Assembly (NCBI GenBank): GCA_002359655.1
Contig: DENL01000017.1
Coordinates: 1-31,079 of the forward strand
Length of the DNA stretch: 31,079 nucleotides
Direction: 5' to 3'
DNA from: Rickettsiales bacterium UBA2645
Lineage (GTDB): Bacteria; Pseudomonadota; Alphaproteobacteria; Rickettsiales; UBA1997
A program made the translations under genes and the position numbers. Position 1 is the first letter of the stretch, and each line of letters opens with the position of its first letter. This document shows, piece after piece, positions 23,848 to 31,079 of the stretch. The notes beneath the pieces are model-generated. The model saw nothing but the letters and a program-made list of their open reading frames with translations, was not told the DNA's origin and searched no databases.

Positions 23848-26079
23848 ATGAAATTAAATAAACTTCTTTTTATCACATCGCTTGCGCTTGCAGGATGTTC
23901 TGCTCCTCAAAATCATCACATAAATTTCAATAAAGGTGAAGCAAAACCAAATGAATTTTGGTGGCCAAATAAAGTTAATCTTTCGCCACTTCGTCAAAAT
24001 GCTGCTGAGTCAAATCCTTATGGTGACAACTATAATTACGCTAAAGAGTTTGAAAAAGTTGATATCGAATCTTTGAAAAAAGACATCAAACAAGTTATGA
24101 CCACATCGCAAGATTGGTGGCCAGCAGATTACGGCAATTATGGTCCATTTTTTATTCGCATGGCGTGGCACAGCGCTGGAACTTATCGCTCTGAAGATGG
24201 TCGTGGTGGTGCTGGTGGCGGTCAACAAAGATTTGAACCACTCAACAGCTGGCCAGATAATGCTAACTTAGACAAAGCCAGACGCTTGCTTTGGCCAGTT
24301 AAAAAGAAATATGGCCGTCAAGTTTCTTGGGCGGATTTAATGGTTCTTTCAGGAAATGTCGCGCTTGAATCAATGGGCTTTAAAACCATTGGCTTTGCAG
24401 GTGGCAGAGCTGACGACTTCGAACCAGATTTAGTATATTGGGGCCCTGAAAATAAATTTATGGGAAGCCATCGTTTTGATAAAAATGGCAAACTTGAAAA
24501 GCCACTTGGCGCAACAACAATGGGTTTGATTTATGTAAATCCTGAAGGTCCAAATGGAAGCGGAGACCCTGTTGCAGCGGCGCAACAAATTCGTGAAACT
24601 TTCGGCCGTATGGCGATGAATGACGAAGAAACCGTGGCTTTAATTGCTGGCGGTCACACTTTCGGTAAAACTCACGGAGCGCATAAACCATCTGATTGTG
24701 TAGGTGCTGAACCAGCTGGCGCTGCCATCGAACAACAAGGCTTGGGCTGGAAAAATAAATGCAAAACTGGCAAAGGAGCTGATGCAATTACTAGCGGCTT
24801 GGAAGGCGCTTGGACTTCTAATCCAACTGCTTGGACAATGGATTATCTCAACGGTCTTTTTGCTTTTAACTGGGTTAAAACAAAAAGTTCTGGCGGTGCA
24901 ATTCAATGGATTCCGGAAAATAAAAATGCATCTAACTTAGTTCCAGATGCCTTTGATTCTGAGAAAAAACATGCTCCCGTGATGTTGACCACAGACTTGT
25001 CACTTAAAGAAGATCCCAAATATCGCAAAATTGCCAAACGCTTCCAAGAAAATCCGAAAGAATTTGAAAAAGCATTTGCTAGCGCTTGGTTCAAATTAAC
25101 TCATCGCGATATGGGACCAAATGCAAGATATGTTGGCAAAGATTCGCCAAAAGAAGTTCTGTCTTGGCAAGACCCAATTCCTAAAGCAAACTATAAGCCA
25201 ATCAACTCTGCGGAAATAGAAAAGCTTAAAGTAGAAATATTAAAATCAGGATTAAGTGTTTCTGAGCTTGTTAGAACTGCGTGGGCTTCAGCCGCCAGCT
25301 ATCGCAATACTGACATGCGCGGTGGAGCTAACGGAGCGCGTATTCGTCTCGAGCCACAAAAAAATTGGCAGGTTAATAATCCAAAAGAATTGGCTAAAGT
25401 TTTAGACACTTTAGAAAAAGTTCAAAAAAACTTTAACGACTCATTAACAAACGGCAAAAAAGTTTCTCTTGCTGATGTTATTGTTCTTGCTGGATCAGCT
25501 GCGGTTGAAAAGGCAGCTTACGATGCTGGCGTTAAGGTGAAAGTGCCTTTCCAAATTGGACGCACTGATGCATCACAAGAACAAACTAACGTTGATTCTT
25601 TCGCCGTTTTAGAACCTAAAGCCGATGGATTTAGAAACTACTACAGCAAAGAAGCTTCTGTCTCGCCAGTAAATGCGCTGATTGATCGCGCTTATATGCT
25701 AAATCTGACAGTACCTGAAATGACTGTTTTGGTTGGCGGTATGAGAGCTTTAAATGCAAATTCAGATCAATCTGAACTTGGCATCTTAACTAAAAAACCT
25801 GGAGTTCTAACCAACGACTTTTTTGTTAACTTACTTGATATGTCAACTAAGTGGCAAAAATCTGACAAGCTGGAAGGAGTTTACGAAGGTCTGGACAGAG
25901 AAACTGGTAAGCTGAAATGGCAGGCTACTTCAGCTGATCTTGTTTTCGGATCAAGCTCAGAGCTTCGCGCAGTTGCAGAAGTTTATGCAGCTGATGACAG
26001 CAAAGAAAAGTTTGTCAAAGATTTTGTTAAAGCTTGGACAAAGGTTATGAACTCAGATCGCTTTGATTTGAAAAAATAA
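23848..26079 (+). CDS. katG: Catalase-peroxidase KatG with lipoprotein signal
   Basis: A 743-aa bifunctional haem catalase-peroxidase. All key residues are present, by chance with the numbering of the Mycobacterium tuberculosis enzyme: distal Arg104, Trp107, His108 (RMAWHSAGTYR), the Trp107-Tyr229-Met255 adduct residues and proximal His270 (GGHTFGKTHGA). The haem-less C-terminal duplicate domain follows (VRTAWASAASYRNTDMRGGANG). Unusually, the N-terminus is a lipoprotein signal, LLFITSLALAGC, with Cys17 followed by Ser, so the enzyme should be exported and lipid-anchored, probably in the outer membrane facing the periplasm. Most KatG are cytoplasmic. A 185-bp gap separates it from alkB and could hold its own promoter (TATTAT at 23792, weak -35). 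No OxyR site is recognised. Confidence 0.95.
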   Translation: MKLNKLLFITSLALAGCSAPQNHHINFNKGEAKPNEFWWPNKVNLSPLRQNAAESNPYGDNYNYAKEFEKVDIESLKKDIKQVMTTSQDWWPADYGNYGPFFIRMAWHSAGTYRSEDGRGGAGGGQQRFEPLNSWPDNANLDKARRLLWPVKKKYGRQVSWADLMVLSGNVALESMGFKTIGFAGGRADDFEPDLVYWGPENKFMGSHRFDKNGKLEKPLGATTMGLIYVNPEGPNGSGDPVAAAQQIRETFGRMAMNDEETVALIAGGHTFGKTHGAHKPSDCVGAEPAGAAIEQQGLGWKNKCKTGKGADAITSGLEGAWTSNPTAWTMDYLNGLFAFNWVKTKSSGGAIQWIPENKNASNLVPDAFDSEKKHAPVMLTTDLSLKEDPKYRKIAKRFQENPKEFEKAFASAWFKLTHRDMGPNARYVGKDSPKEVLSWQDPIPKANYKPINSAEIEKLKVEILKSGLSVSELVRTAWASAASYRNTDMRGGANGARIRLEPQKNWQVNNPKELAKVLDTLEKVQKNFNDSLTNGKKVSLADVIVLAGSAAVEKAAYDAGVKVKVPFQIGRTDASQEQTNVDSFAVLEPKADGFRNYYSKEASVSPVNALIDRAYMLNLTVPEMTVLVGGMRALNANSDQSELGILTKKPGVLTNDFFVNLLDMSTKWQKSDKLEGVYEGLDRETGKLKWQATSADLVFGSSSELRAVAEVYAADDSKEKFVKDFVKAWTKVMNSDRFDLKK

Positions 26080-26089
26080 TTGCTCAAAG

Positions 26090-26122
26090 CAAGAGAGGAT
26101 CTGTGCAATCAATCCTCTCTTG
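26090..26122. terminator. Hairpin terminator between convergent katG and PAP2 genes
   Basis: Perfect 11-bp stem CAAGAGAGGAT / ATCCTCTCTTG with an 11-nt loop, 10 bp after the katG stop and before the convergent PAP2 stop. The following sequence is only moderately T-rich, but the position and stem strength fit a bidirectional terminator. Confidence 0.7.
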
Positions 26123-26139
26123 TTGGCTTGAAGACAAAC

Positions 26140-26967
26140 CTATAATCGATTGTGAGTTTTTTTAATAAAATAGTCGGCAGCAAAAACAGAGTAAGGCAAA
26201 ATAAAGCCAATTATAAACCACTGGATCTGGTTAAGAAATGCTGGCAATGAAGAAATTTCGTTAATCGCGAAAAGTTTTTTAATCACAAAAATAATTATCA
26301 GACAAAAAAATGTTGATAACGCTTTGTTAAAAAGACTTATCACTTTCACCTCTTCTGCAAAAAAATTTTCTGATAAAGTTATGCCAATAAAACAGTAATA
26401 AGCTAACCACAAGTGATCAGCAACTTGGTAAATTATAGCGGCGTAAAACAGCAAAATTGTACTAAAAGAAAATATTATTATTTGACGAAAGCGCTCTTTT
26501 TGAGTCGAGATTAAATTATAAAGAAGTATTAACAAGACGGCGCAAAATATCCCTCCGGCTAAATCAAAAAAATTATGATAACCGAAATATACTAAGCTCA
26601 GCCCTATTCCAATAAGTACTAATACACTTAGAGTTTGAAATATTGGTTGTTGAATTTTCGTTATCAGCCAGCCATAAAAAACAGTAGAAGACTGCATATG
26701 ACCACTAGGAAAAGCAAAGCCCTTGCCTGTTGCAAGCGGAATTTGAAATGTAGCTTTTAAATCAAAGTTGAGCAACATGCTAAGCAATGTAAGACAAATC
26801 GCACTGAAAAATATCTTTCGATCAAACCAAATATATCCAAGCACTGCCGCTGGTATGATGATTATTTCCTGACTAAAACTTAAAAAAAACTTAGCGACGA
26901 AATCTAACATAATAATTACGAAATTATTAAGAAGCGAAATGACAGCACTGAAAGCAGCTGAGCACAT
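26140..26967 (-). CDS. PAP2-superfamily membrane phosphatase-like protein
   Basis: A 275-aa inner-membrane protein with about seven helices. PAP2 motif C2 is clear (FAFPSGHMQSSTVFYGW), and motif C3 is recognisable as LVYFGYHNFFDLAGG, with the His and Asp kept but the usual SR start altered. Motif C1 (KxxxxxxRP) is degenerate: LKATFQIPLA lacks the Arg-Pro. Members dephosphorylate lipid phosphates such as phosphatidic acid, PG-phosphate or undecaprenyl pyrophosphate at the membrane; the weak C1 and C3 leave activity uncertain. An alternative start is the ATG at 26910 (MLDFVAKFF). It is 98 nt downstream of the NT-HEPN gene. Confidence 0.8.
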   Translation of the reverse strand: MCSAAFSAVISLLNNFVIIMLDFVAKFFLSFSQEIIIIPAAVLGYIWFDRKIFFSAICLTLLSMLLNFDLKATFQIPLATGKGFAFPSGHMQSSTVFYGWLITKIQQPIFQTLSVLVLIGIGLSLVYFGYHNFFDLAGGIFCAVLLILLYNLISTQKERFRQIIIFSFSTILLFYAAIIYQVADHLWLAYYCFIGITLSENFFAEEVKVISLFNKALSTFFCLIIIFVIKKLFAINEISSLPAFLNQIQWFIIGFILPYSVFAADYFIKKTHNRL

Positions 26968-27065
26968 TGAAAGAAGTTGTCAAATCTAGCAATCAATCAA
27001 TGAAACTGAGATCAAGAAATTTTGAAATCTTGTTATTTCTTCGTCTGCATCAGAAGTACTAAACG

Positions 27066-27920
27066 CTAAAAAATTTTTGCTTCACAAAGCCTTTTTGTGA
27101 TTTCTAAAAGTCGCTTAACATCTTTTGCCAACGCTTCCAAATCTTCTTTTGAGATTTTATATTTTGGATCATATCGGCCGCCAATATAGGCGTATTCTAA
27201 AAGTTTGAAGCGTTCTTTTTCTTCTTCAGTTTCTCTGATAAATAAGCTGCGTAATTCAAGGAAATATTCTTCACATTCTTTGCCAAGAATTGATAAGAAA
27301 TGTTCGTTTGGATTATAAAGTGTGAAGACGAGAAGAATTGTTTTATAGGCGTGTTCTGCAGATTGATGAAGTTCAAAAGCTGCTTTATTGTAGCTGCCCC
27401 TAGAAAAAGCATTTTGATAATCAGCAAAAAATTCTTCAGACATTTTAAACCAATACTCAAAATATTCTTGTCTAAACTTCTTAATTTCTTCGTCGCTCAA
27501 TCTTCTGCGATCAGCAAAATCAAAATTCTTGGCATCGAAAATTATGATTCCTTCTTCTTTAATATCAGAATAAAAATATTGTCCGACAGAAAGCTTGTTG
27601 TTTAGCTCTTCAATATCGTGAGTTAAAATTCTTGGATCAGCGCTTAAGTGCAAGTTACGGCATTTCTCACCAATTTCGTGCCACAGATTTGTATCAAGCG
27701 CAGTAGTAGCCTCGCGAGTCACAACCAAAATATCGTAATCAGAAACATGACCAGATTTTCTATCTTCAGCTAAATCTTTTTTCTCTTTGTAATCGCCTCT
27801 GGCGTAAGAACCAAACAGGATAATCTTTTCAACATCTTTGCAGTTATCGCAAATTGTTGAGATGATTTTTTGTAGTTCATCTTGTTTGAGTTGAGGTAAA
27901 TGTTTTAGAGAGTTTTTCAT
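27066..27920 (-). CDS. Nucleotidyltransferase-HEPN fusion protein
   Basis: A 284-aa fusion. The N-terminal minimal nucleotidyltransferase has the active-site pattern ILFGSYARGD (Gly37-Ser38) with SDYDILVVT (Asp61, Asp63). From about residue 125 a helical HEPN domain follows, with YNKAAFELHQSAEHAYKTIL and AYIGGRYDPKYKISKEDL. Separate MNT and HEPN proteins form toxin-antitoxin pairs in which MNT adenylylates the HEPN toxin; fused forms are common and their role is unclear. A catalytic RxxxxH RNase motif is not obvious in the HEPN half. It stands between a TpsB gene (63 nt upstream) and a PAP2 gene, with no partner gene visible. Confidence 0.87.
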   Translation of the reverse strand: MKNSLKHLPQLKQDELQKIISTICDNCKDVEKIILFGSYARGDYKEKKDLAEDRKSGHVSDYDILVVTREATTALDTNLWHEIGEKCRNLHLSADPRILTHDIEELNNKLSVGQYFYSDIKEEGIIIFDAKNFDFADRRRLSDEEIKKFRQEYFEYWFKMSEEFFADYQNAFSRGSYNKAAFELHQSAEHAYKTILLVFTLYNPNEHFLSILGKECEEYFLELRSLFIRETEEEKERFKLLEYAYIGGRYDPKYKISKEDLEALAKDVKRLLEITKRLCEAKIF

Positions 27921-27983
27921 GGTACTAATTTTACTGATAAGCAGTTAAAGAAGAGTTATTGGAGGCGATTAAAAAAACAACTT

Positions 27984-29792
27984 TTAACAACAATTGGCAC
28001 TGATCTCAAAATATAGCAGTTTATTTTCTTTCGTTGTCGCAGTGATAAGTCGAGATTTACTTGTAGCCCAAGAATAAGTCAGTGATGAAGTAAAATATTT
28101 GCTCGAGAAAATTGTTTTAAGTCCGGTGCCAGAAAGACGGCCATCTGCTCCATTATCAGCATATTTATACTTGGTGTAGCCGTAATCATAAAAAGGTTCA
28201 AAAGAGATTTTTTTTAGATAAACCAAATTTTTACTTAAGAAACTTTGGCTATTTTGATCTGGAGTTTTTTTTATAAATGGCAACATGAGAGAGCTAAGAT
28301 TCACATTAATTTTATTGCGGAAATAATAACCAGAATCGCCAGTGATATAACCTTCCCTAAATCCTCTTACCGAATAATAACCACCAACTGAAAATTGCTC
28401 AGAACCATAAAGAGTTTGTTTAGCATATTGGCTGTCCATCTCAGTTGAAAAGGTGAAAGGAATTTCAGTTTTAGGAATGGTTAATCTTTTAGAAAAATTA
28501 GCGTAGAGTTTGAAATATTCGAACTGCGCTTTTGTTGTTGTGCCATCTTCATTTGGTTGATCTTGCTTGGCATTTAGAACTTTTAAACCTTTCGAGTAAC
28601 TTGGTTTAAGATAAATACTAGTGGTATCGTTTAAGTAAGAAGAAGCTGCAAAGCCAAGATTTAGAACCGATAATCTTCTTTCTGTTGATTCACTTTTAAA
28701 CCCTTTAATATAGCTTGCCGCTTGCTTTTCAGTTATTGCAGCATTGCTTGAAAGTCTGAGTCTGCTGTGATTTAACAAAACACGATCGATGGTAAACTTC
28801 GAAGATTGCGAATAGCCAGTTAAGGTTGAAGGGCCATTGGTTCCGGGGTTTTTGCCTTTATATTCACTATGAGAAAAGTCGTAAGAAAAAGTATTGTGTT
28901 TAAACGGAATTGAGAAACTGCTGCTAAATGATTTCAAATCTTTAACGCTGCTATCATCATGATAATTGGCGGTGTAGCTTAGATTAAGATTATCGTTTAG
29001 AAATAATAAGTTATCAAAGCTGGAAGAAAAATTAGTACGCTGCTCGCCAGTGAATTTGTTGCCTAAATTATCTTTGCCAACGGTGAATTTGGCAGGAAAT
29101 TTTTTGTTATTGTCGATGATTATTTTACTGTTTCCACTCACACTTCCTGGTTCAACCTTCATCACTGCTTGATTTGATTGCAGGCGATTCATCTGATAAA
29201 TTCCTTGGTTAATATCATCAACATTCAGCGTCTTGCCTTCAGCATTGCCAAAGGCAGTGAATTCTTGCATTTTTTCAATCAGACGATCTTTGCCAAGAGA
29301 GATTTTTTCAATTTTGCCTTCGATAATTTGTAACTCAAAAATTCCGCTTTGGAGATTTTGTTTCGGAACTTTTACTTGAGTTGTGATGTAACCTTGAGAG
29401 TGATAATAATCAGTAACTGCTTTGATAATAGCCGTTAAGGTTTCTGCTTCCATGCATTTACCAATAAATGGCGCGGTAATTCTTTTTTGACGAAATTTTG
29501 AAAGTGATTTAGCATCAAGCAAATGGATTTCTTCAATCTCGATACAACCACCTTTCATCTTGCCAGAAACTAAAGGCTGAGATTTGTTCTGCTCTTCTTC
29601 TTTCTTTTTGCGCTCGTATTCTTTTTTGATGGCATCAAATTCTAGATTACGCTTTTTGTCTTCGAGAATGTTTTGCTGTTGGCGCGTTAACCAATCTTGT
29701 TGGTTGATTATATCTTGAGTGGAATCAGCAAATGCTATTTGGGGAAATAGAAGAAATGATAAAAATGTCAGTTTTTTAAAACTTAGAATCAT
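27984..29792 (-). CDS. TpsB outer-membrane translocator (ShlB/FhaC/HecB family)
   Basis: A 602-aa two-partner secretion channel. Starting at the ATG at 29792 gives a good signal peptide (LSFKKLTFLSFLLFPQIAFA). A Gln/Lys/Glu-rich linker precedes a ShlB-type POTRA domain (CIEIEEIHLLDAKSL to FELQIIEGKIEKI), then the 16-strand barrel, with the conserved VRGF motif in GGYYSVRGFREGYITGDSGYYFRN. The barrel ends in ...LLYFEISANCC, with two Cys instead of the usual terminal Phe. The TTG start at 29834 would lie inside a terminator hairpin and is rejected. Its TpsA substrate is not encoded in the window. It follows the outer-membrane protein gene but is separated by that terminator. Confidence 0.9.
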   Translation of the reverse strand: MILSFKKLTFLSFLLFPQIAFADSTQDIINQQDWLTRQQQNILEDKKRNLEFDAIKKEYERKKKEEEQNKSQPLVSGKMKGGCIEIEEIHLLDAKSLSKFRQKRITAPFIGKCMEAETLTAIIKAVTDYYHSQGYITTQVKVPKQNLQSGIFELQIIEGKIEKISLGKDRLIEKMQEFTAFGNAEGKTLNVDDINQGIYQMNRLQSNQAVMKVEPGSVSGNSKIIIDNNKKFPAKFTVGKDNLGNKFTGEQRTNFSSSFDNLLFLNDNLNLSYTANYHDDSSVKDLKSFSSSFSIPFKHNTFSYDFSHSEYKGKNPGTNGPSTLTGYSQSSKFTIDRVLLNHSRLRLSSNAAITEKQAASYIKGFKSESTERRLSVLNLGFAASSYLNDTTSIYLKPSYSKGLKVLNAKQDQPNEDGTTTKAQFEYFKLYANFSKRLTIPKTEIPFTFSTEMDSQYAKQTLYGSEQFSVGGYYSVRGFREGYITGDSGYYFRNKINVNLSSLMLPFIKKTPDQNSQSFLSKNLVYLKKISFEPFYDYGYTKYKYADNGADGRLSGTGLKTIFSSKYFTSSLTYSWATSKSRLITATTKENKLLYFEISANCC

Positions 29793-29820
29793 CTGGTTTT
29801 TTGTGGTAAAGTGGTAAAGA

Positions 29821-29857
29821 GCCAACAGAATCAATGTAGTAAATTGATTCCGCTGGC
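29821..29857 (-). terminator. Terminator after the outer-membrane protein gene
   Basis: In minus-strand RNA, GCCAGCGGAATCAAU pairs with AUUGAUUCUGUUGGC over 15 bp (two G-U wobbles) around a 7-nt loop, then UCUUU follows. It lies 22 nt after the stop of the beta-barrel gene and just before the TpsB start. The two wobbles pair only in the minus-strand RNA, which supports that direction. Confidence 0.72.
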
Positions 29858-29878
29858 ATGTACTTAAAATCAGTAAAA

Positions 29879-30508
29879 TTAGAAATTATAAGCCAAGCTA
29901 GTTTGCAATACATTAAGTCTAACTTTGCTATAAGCAGCATCACCAGTTGCAGGAATTTTAAAGCGTTGTTGGTTAATTTCAGCTTTAACAGACCAGTTTT
30001 CATTAATGTTGAAAATTCCACCTATACCGTAAATTGCAGCAAATCTGTTTCCGCTTTCACTTTTACCATCAGAGGGCCAACGATTGGCATAACCTACATT
30101 TGCATAACCGTAGTTTGCATATAGAGAAAAGCTTTGGTTAATATCATATCCAACATTAGCTTTCAAACCATAGCGCGAACGCAAATTAAGTGTATCTTGT
30201 TGATATGGTGGTATATGGTGGTAATAATCGTTTGTAGATGTATTTAAATAATCATAAAAAGCCTCTGGAGCTAGGAAAACTTGATCGAAAGATTTTTTAT
30301 ATCCGACAAAGGCTCCACCTCCAACACCATGTCCGTTTTCTTTTGTCACAAAACCACCATCATCAACGCTTATACCGCTTGGATCATTGTAGTGGTACTT
30401 TGTTTTAGAAAGTAATAAACCAGCGCCTGCATAAACTCCGTCTTTAGCACTTGCTTGGTAAGAAATAAGAACGCCAGCAACAGCTAGCAGTAGGGATAAC
30501 TTTTTCAT
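29879..30508 (-). CDS. Outer-membrane beta-barrel protein
   Basis: A 209-aa protein with a signal peptide (MKKLSLLLAVAGVLISYQASA, cleavage before KDG). The mature part alternates beta-strands typical of the OmpA/OmpX-like porin fold: GVYAGAGLLLSKTKYHY, GVGGGAFVGYKKSF, YGLKANVGYDINQSFSLYANYGYANVGY, AIYGIGGIFNINENWSVKAEINQQRF, and the C-terminal strand LNVLQTSLAYNF ending in Phe, the BAM recognition signal. It is likely an 8-stranded surface barrel, with loops rich in Asp/Gly/Tyr. Function unknown (surface antigen-like or adhesion). It has its own terminator and a structured leader, so it is probably expressed on its own. Confidence 0.85.
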   Translation of the reverse strand: MKKLSLLLAVAGVLISYQASAKDGVYAGAGLLLSKTKYHYNDPSGISVDDGGFVTKENGHGVGGGAFVGYKKSFDQVFLAPEAFYDYLNTSTNDYYHHIPPYQQDTLNLRSRYGLKANVGYDINQSFSLYANYGYANVGYANRWPSDGKSESGNRFAAIYGIGGIFNINENWSVKAEINQQRFKIPATGDAAYSKVRLNVLQTSLAYNF

Positions 30509-30540
30509 TGTAAATAAGGTGTTTGTTAAAGTTTAAAAAT

Positions 30541-30603
30541 AAAGCTGGTTAGTCTTCGAGTGCGATCGCTCCAGAAAAACATTGAACCAACTTCTTAGCT
30601 TTT
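30541..30603 (-). promoter_or_regulatory. Structured leader upstream of the outer-membrane protein gene
   Basis: In the minus-strand transcript, AAAGC (bulge) TGGTT pairs with AACCA GCTTT, enclosing a small GAG...CTC hairpin around GCGATCGC. It ends 32 nt before the ATG at 30508, which has no clear Shine-Dalgarno sequence. It could stabilise the mRNA or be a target for small RNAs, as in other porin leaders. Confidence 0.35.
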
Positions 30604-30607
30604 AAAA

Positions 30608-30625
30608 TAGTTTTTTAAAAAACTA
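30608..30625. repeat. AT-only palindrome, probable promoter-upstream region
   Basis: TAGTTTTTTAAAAAACTA is a perfect 18-bp palindrome followed by another near-palindrome (CTAATAAAAATTTTAATTAG). Together they make a bent, A-tract-rich segment (30608-30650) upstream of the outer-membrane protein gene, where a promoter or UP element would be expected. Confidence 0.35.
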
Positions 30626-30750
30626 ATAAAAATTTTAATTAGTTATATTTTTTGGACATTTTTTAATTTAGTGAATGGAAGCGAAGATCTCAGAGTTGTG
30701 TCTTTTAGATTTTCATTGTACTTACTTTTAGAAGTGTAGGTGTTAAATAC

Positions 30751-30843
30751 TCATGTCAGATATAGACAGTGTGTATCCCGTGACTTGGCTCCTTTAATTG
30801 CATCGCCTGTGTAGCTATTCCAATTATTCTGTGCCACAACCAT
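30751..30843 (-). other. Small ORF or gene remnant
   Basis: A 30-codon frame from ATG at 30843 (MVVAQNNWNSYTGDAIKGA...) to TGA at 30751. TGAGGT lies immediately before the ATG. The composition is protein-like, but I recognise no family. It directly follows the larger remnant at 30850-31072 on the same strand and may be part of the same decayed gene. Elsewhere, 30626-30750 shows nothing beyond AT-rich sequence. Confidence 0.25.
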
Positions 30844-30849
30844 ACCTCA

Positions 30850-31072
30850 TTATTTTGCTTGCTTACATTTTTTTATTACGTCTTCATCAGCAGAGTAATC
30901 TAACAATTTTGTTAAAAAGAACACACCCTCAATATCACCAGATCTTGATAGATTGGTTTTAACCTTCCCCTTGGCTCTTATATAAATTTGGCTTGATGGT
31001 TCAAAGTTTTCTGGAGTAAAAGGCTCCTTTGTGAGTAAGAAATAAATTGCGATTAGTTATACTGCTCCCCAT
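30850..31072 (-). pseudogene. Possible frameshifted gene remnant
   Basis: Minus strand. A frame starting at ATG 31072 (MGSSITNRNLFLTHKG) stops at 31001, while the adjacent frame, open from 31056 to TAA at 30850, encodes a convincing segment without its own ATG (TKEPFTPENFEPSSQIYIRA, then GDIEGVFFLTKLLDYSADED). A frameshift near 31020-31035 would join them into one protein of about 73 aa. The family is not recognised. It may instead be the end of a gene whose start uses a rare codon. Confidence 0.3.
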
Positions 31073-31079
31073 TAATTCT

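Noticed and set aside
29793..29834. Extended TTG start of the TpsB gene
   Set aside because: It lies inside a terminator hairpin and would spoil the signal peptide that begins at the ATG at 29792.
1..31079. CRISPR arrays, tRNA or rRNA genes, insertion sequences, prophage
   Set aside because: I looked for regular short repeats with spacers, cloverleaf-like sequences and transposase motifs and saw none; the only long direct repeat is in the autotransporter coding sequence.

Overview
The window is AT-rich DNA from a Gram-negative bacterium. It encodes lipoproteins, an autotransporter, a two-partner (TpsB) translocator, a PrtD-type type I secretion system and outer-membrane beta-barrels. The gene set fits an AT-rich proteobacterium, most likely an alphaproteobacterium, but no ribosomal or phylogenetic marker is present, so this is an inference. 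Few start codons have a clear Shine-Dalgarno sequence, and many genes overlap by 4-13 nt, which points to translational coupling.

Left part (1-8397, minus strand): one compact nine-gene operon. In transcription order it encodes an SDR protein lacking the catalytic Tyr, a GPH-type MFS transporter, a DUF3833 lipoprotein, a canonical SDR, an FAD oxidoreductase, DUF1365, a Cfa-like methyltransferase, a chalcone-isomerase-like exported protein and a class I CPD photolyase. This set resembles the singlet-oxygen/photo-oxidative stress and methylated (furan) fatty-acid loci known from Rhodobacter-like bacteria. It probably couples membrane-lipid remodelling to light-damage repair.

Middle (8475-19605): a small unknown gene, a Kef/CPA2-type K+/H+ antiporter with an elaborate upstream region (palindromic terminator overlapping a Phe-rich mini-ORF), a repeat-built autotransporter with a 681-bp tandem duplication, then a three-gene type I secretion operon (ABC, HlyD/PrtE, TolC) with no substrate gene in view.

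Right-centre (19736-23662, plus strand): a tightly overlapping six-gene operon that I consider the most interesting part. It encodes a short photolyase-like FAD domain, a separate degenerate photolyase N-terminal domain (module order reversed relative to normal photolyases), a DUF2256 zinc-ribbon protein absent from ordinary ORF length cut-offs, a DUF3429 membrane protein, a full-length photolyase/cryptochrome with a basic tail ending in a clamp-motif-like QGDLF, and an AlkB-family dioxygenase. A catalase-peroxidase follows with a lipoprotein signal. Including the left operon, the window holds three photolyase-family loci, AlkB and KatG, so it can be read as a light/oxidative-damage island.

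Right end (26140-31079, minus strand): a PAP2-family membrane protein, a nucleotidyltransferase-HEPN protein, a TpsB translocator without its TpsA partner, an outer-membrane beta-barrel protein with a structured leader, and a gene-poor end with frameshifted ORF remnants.
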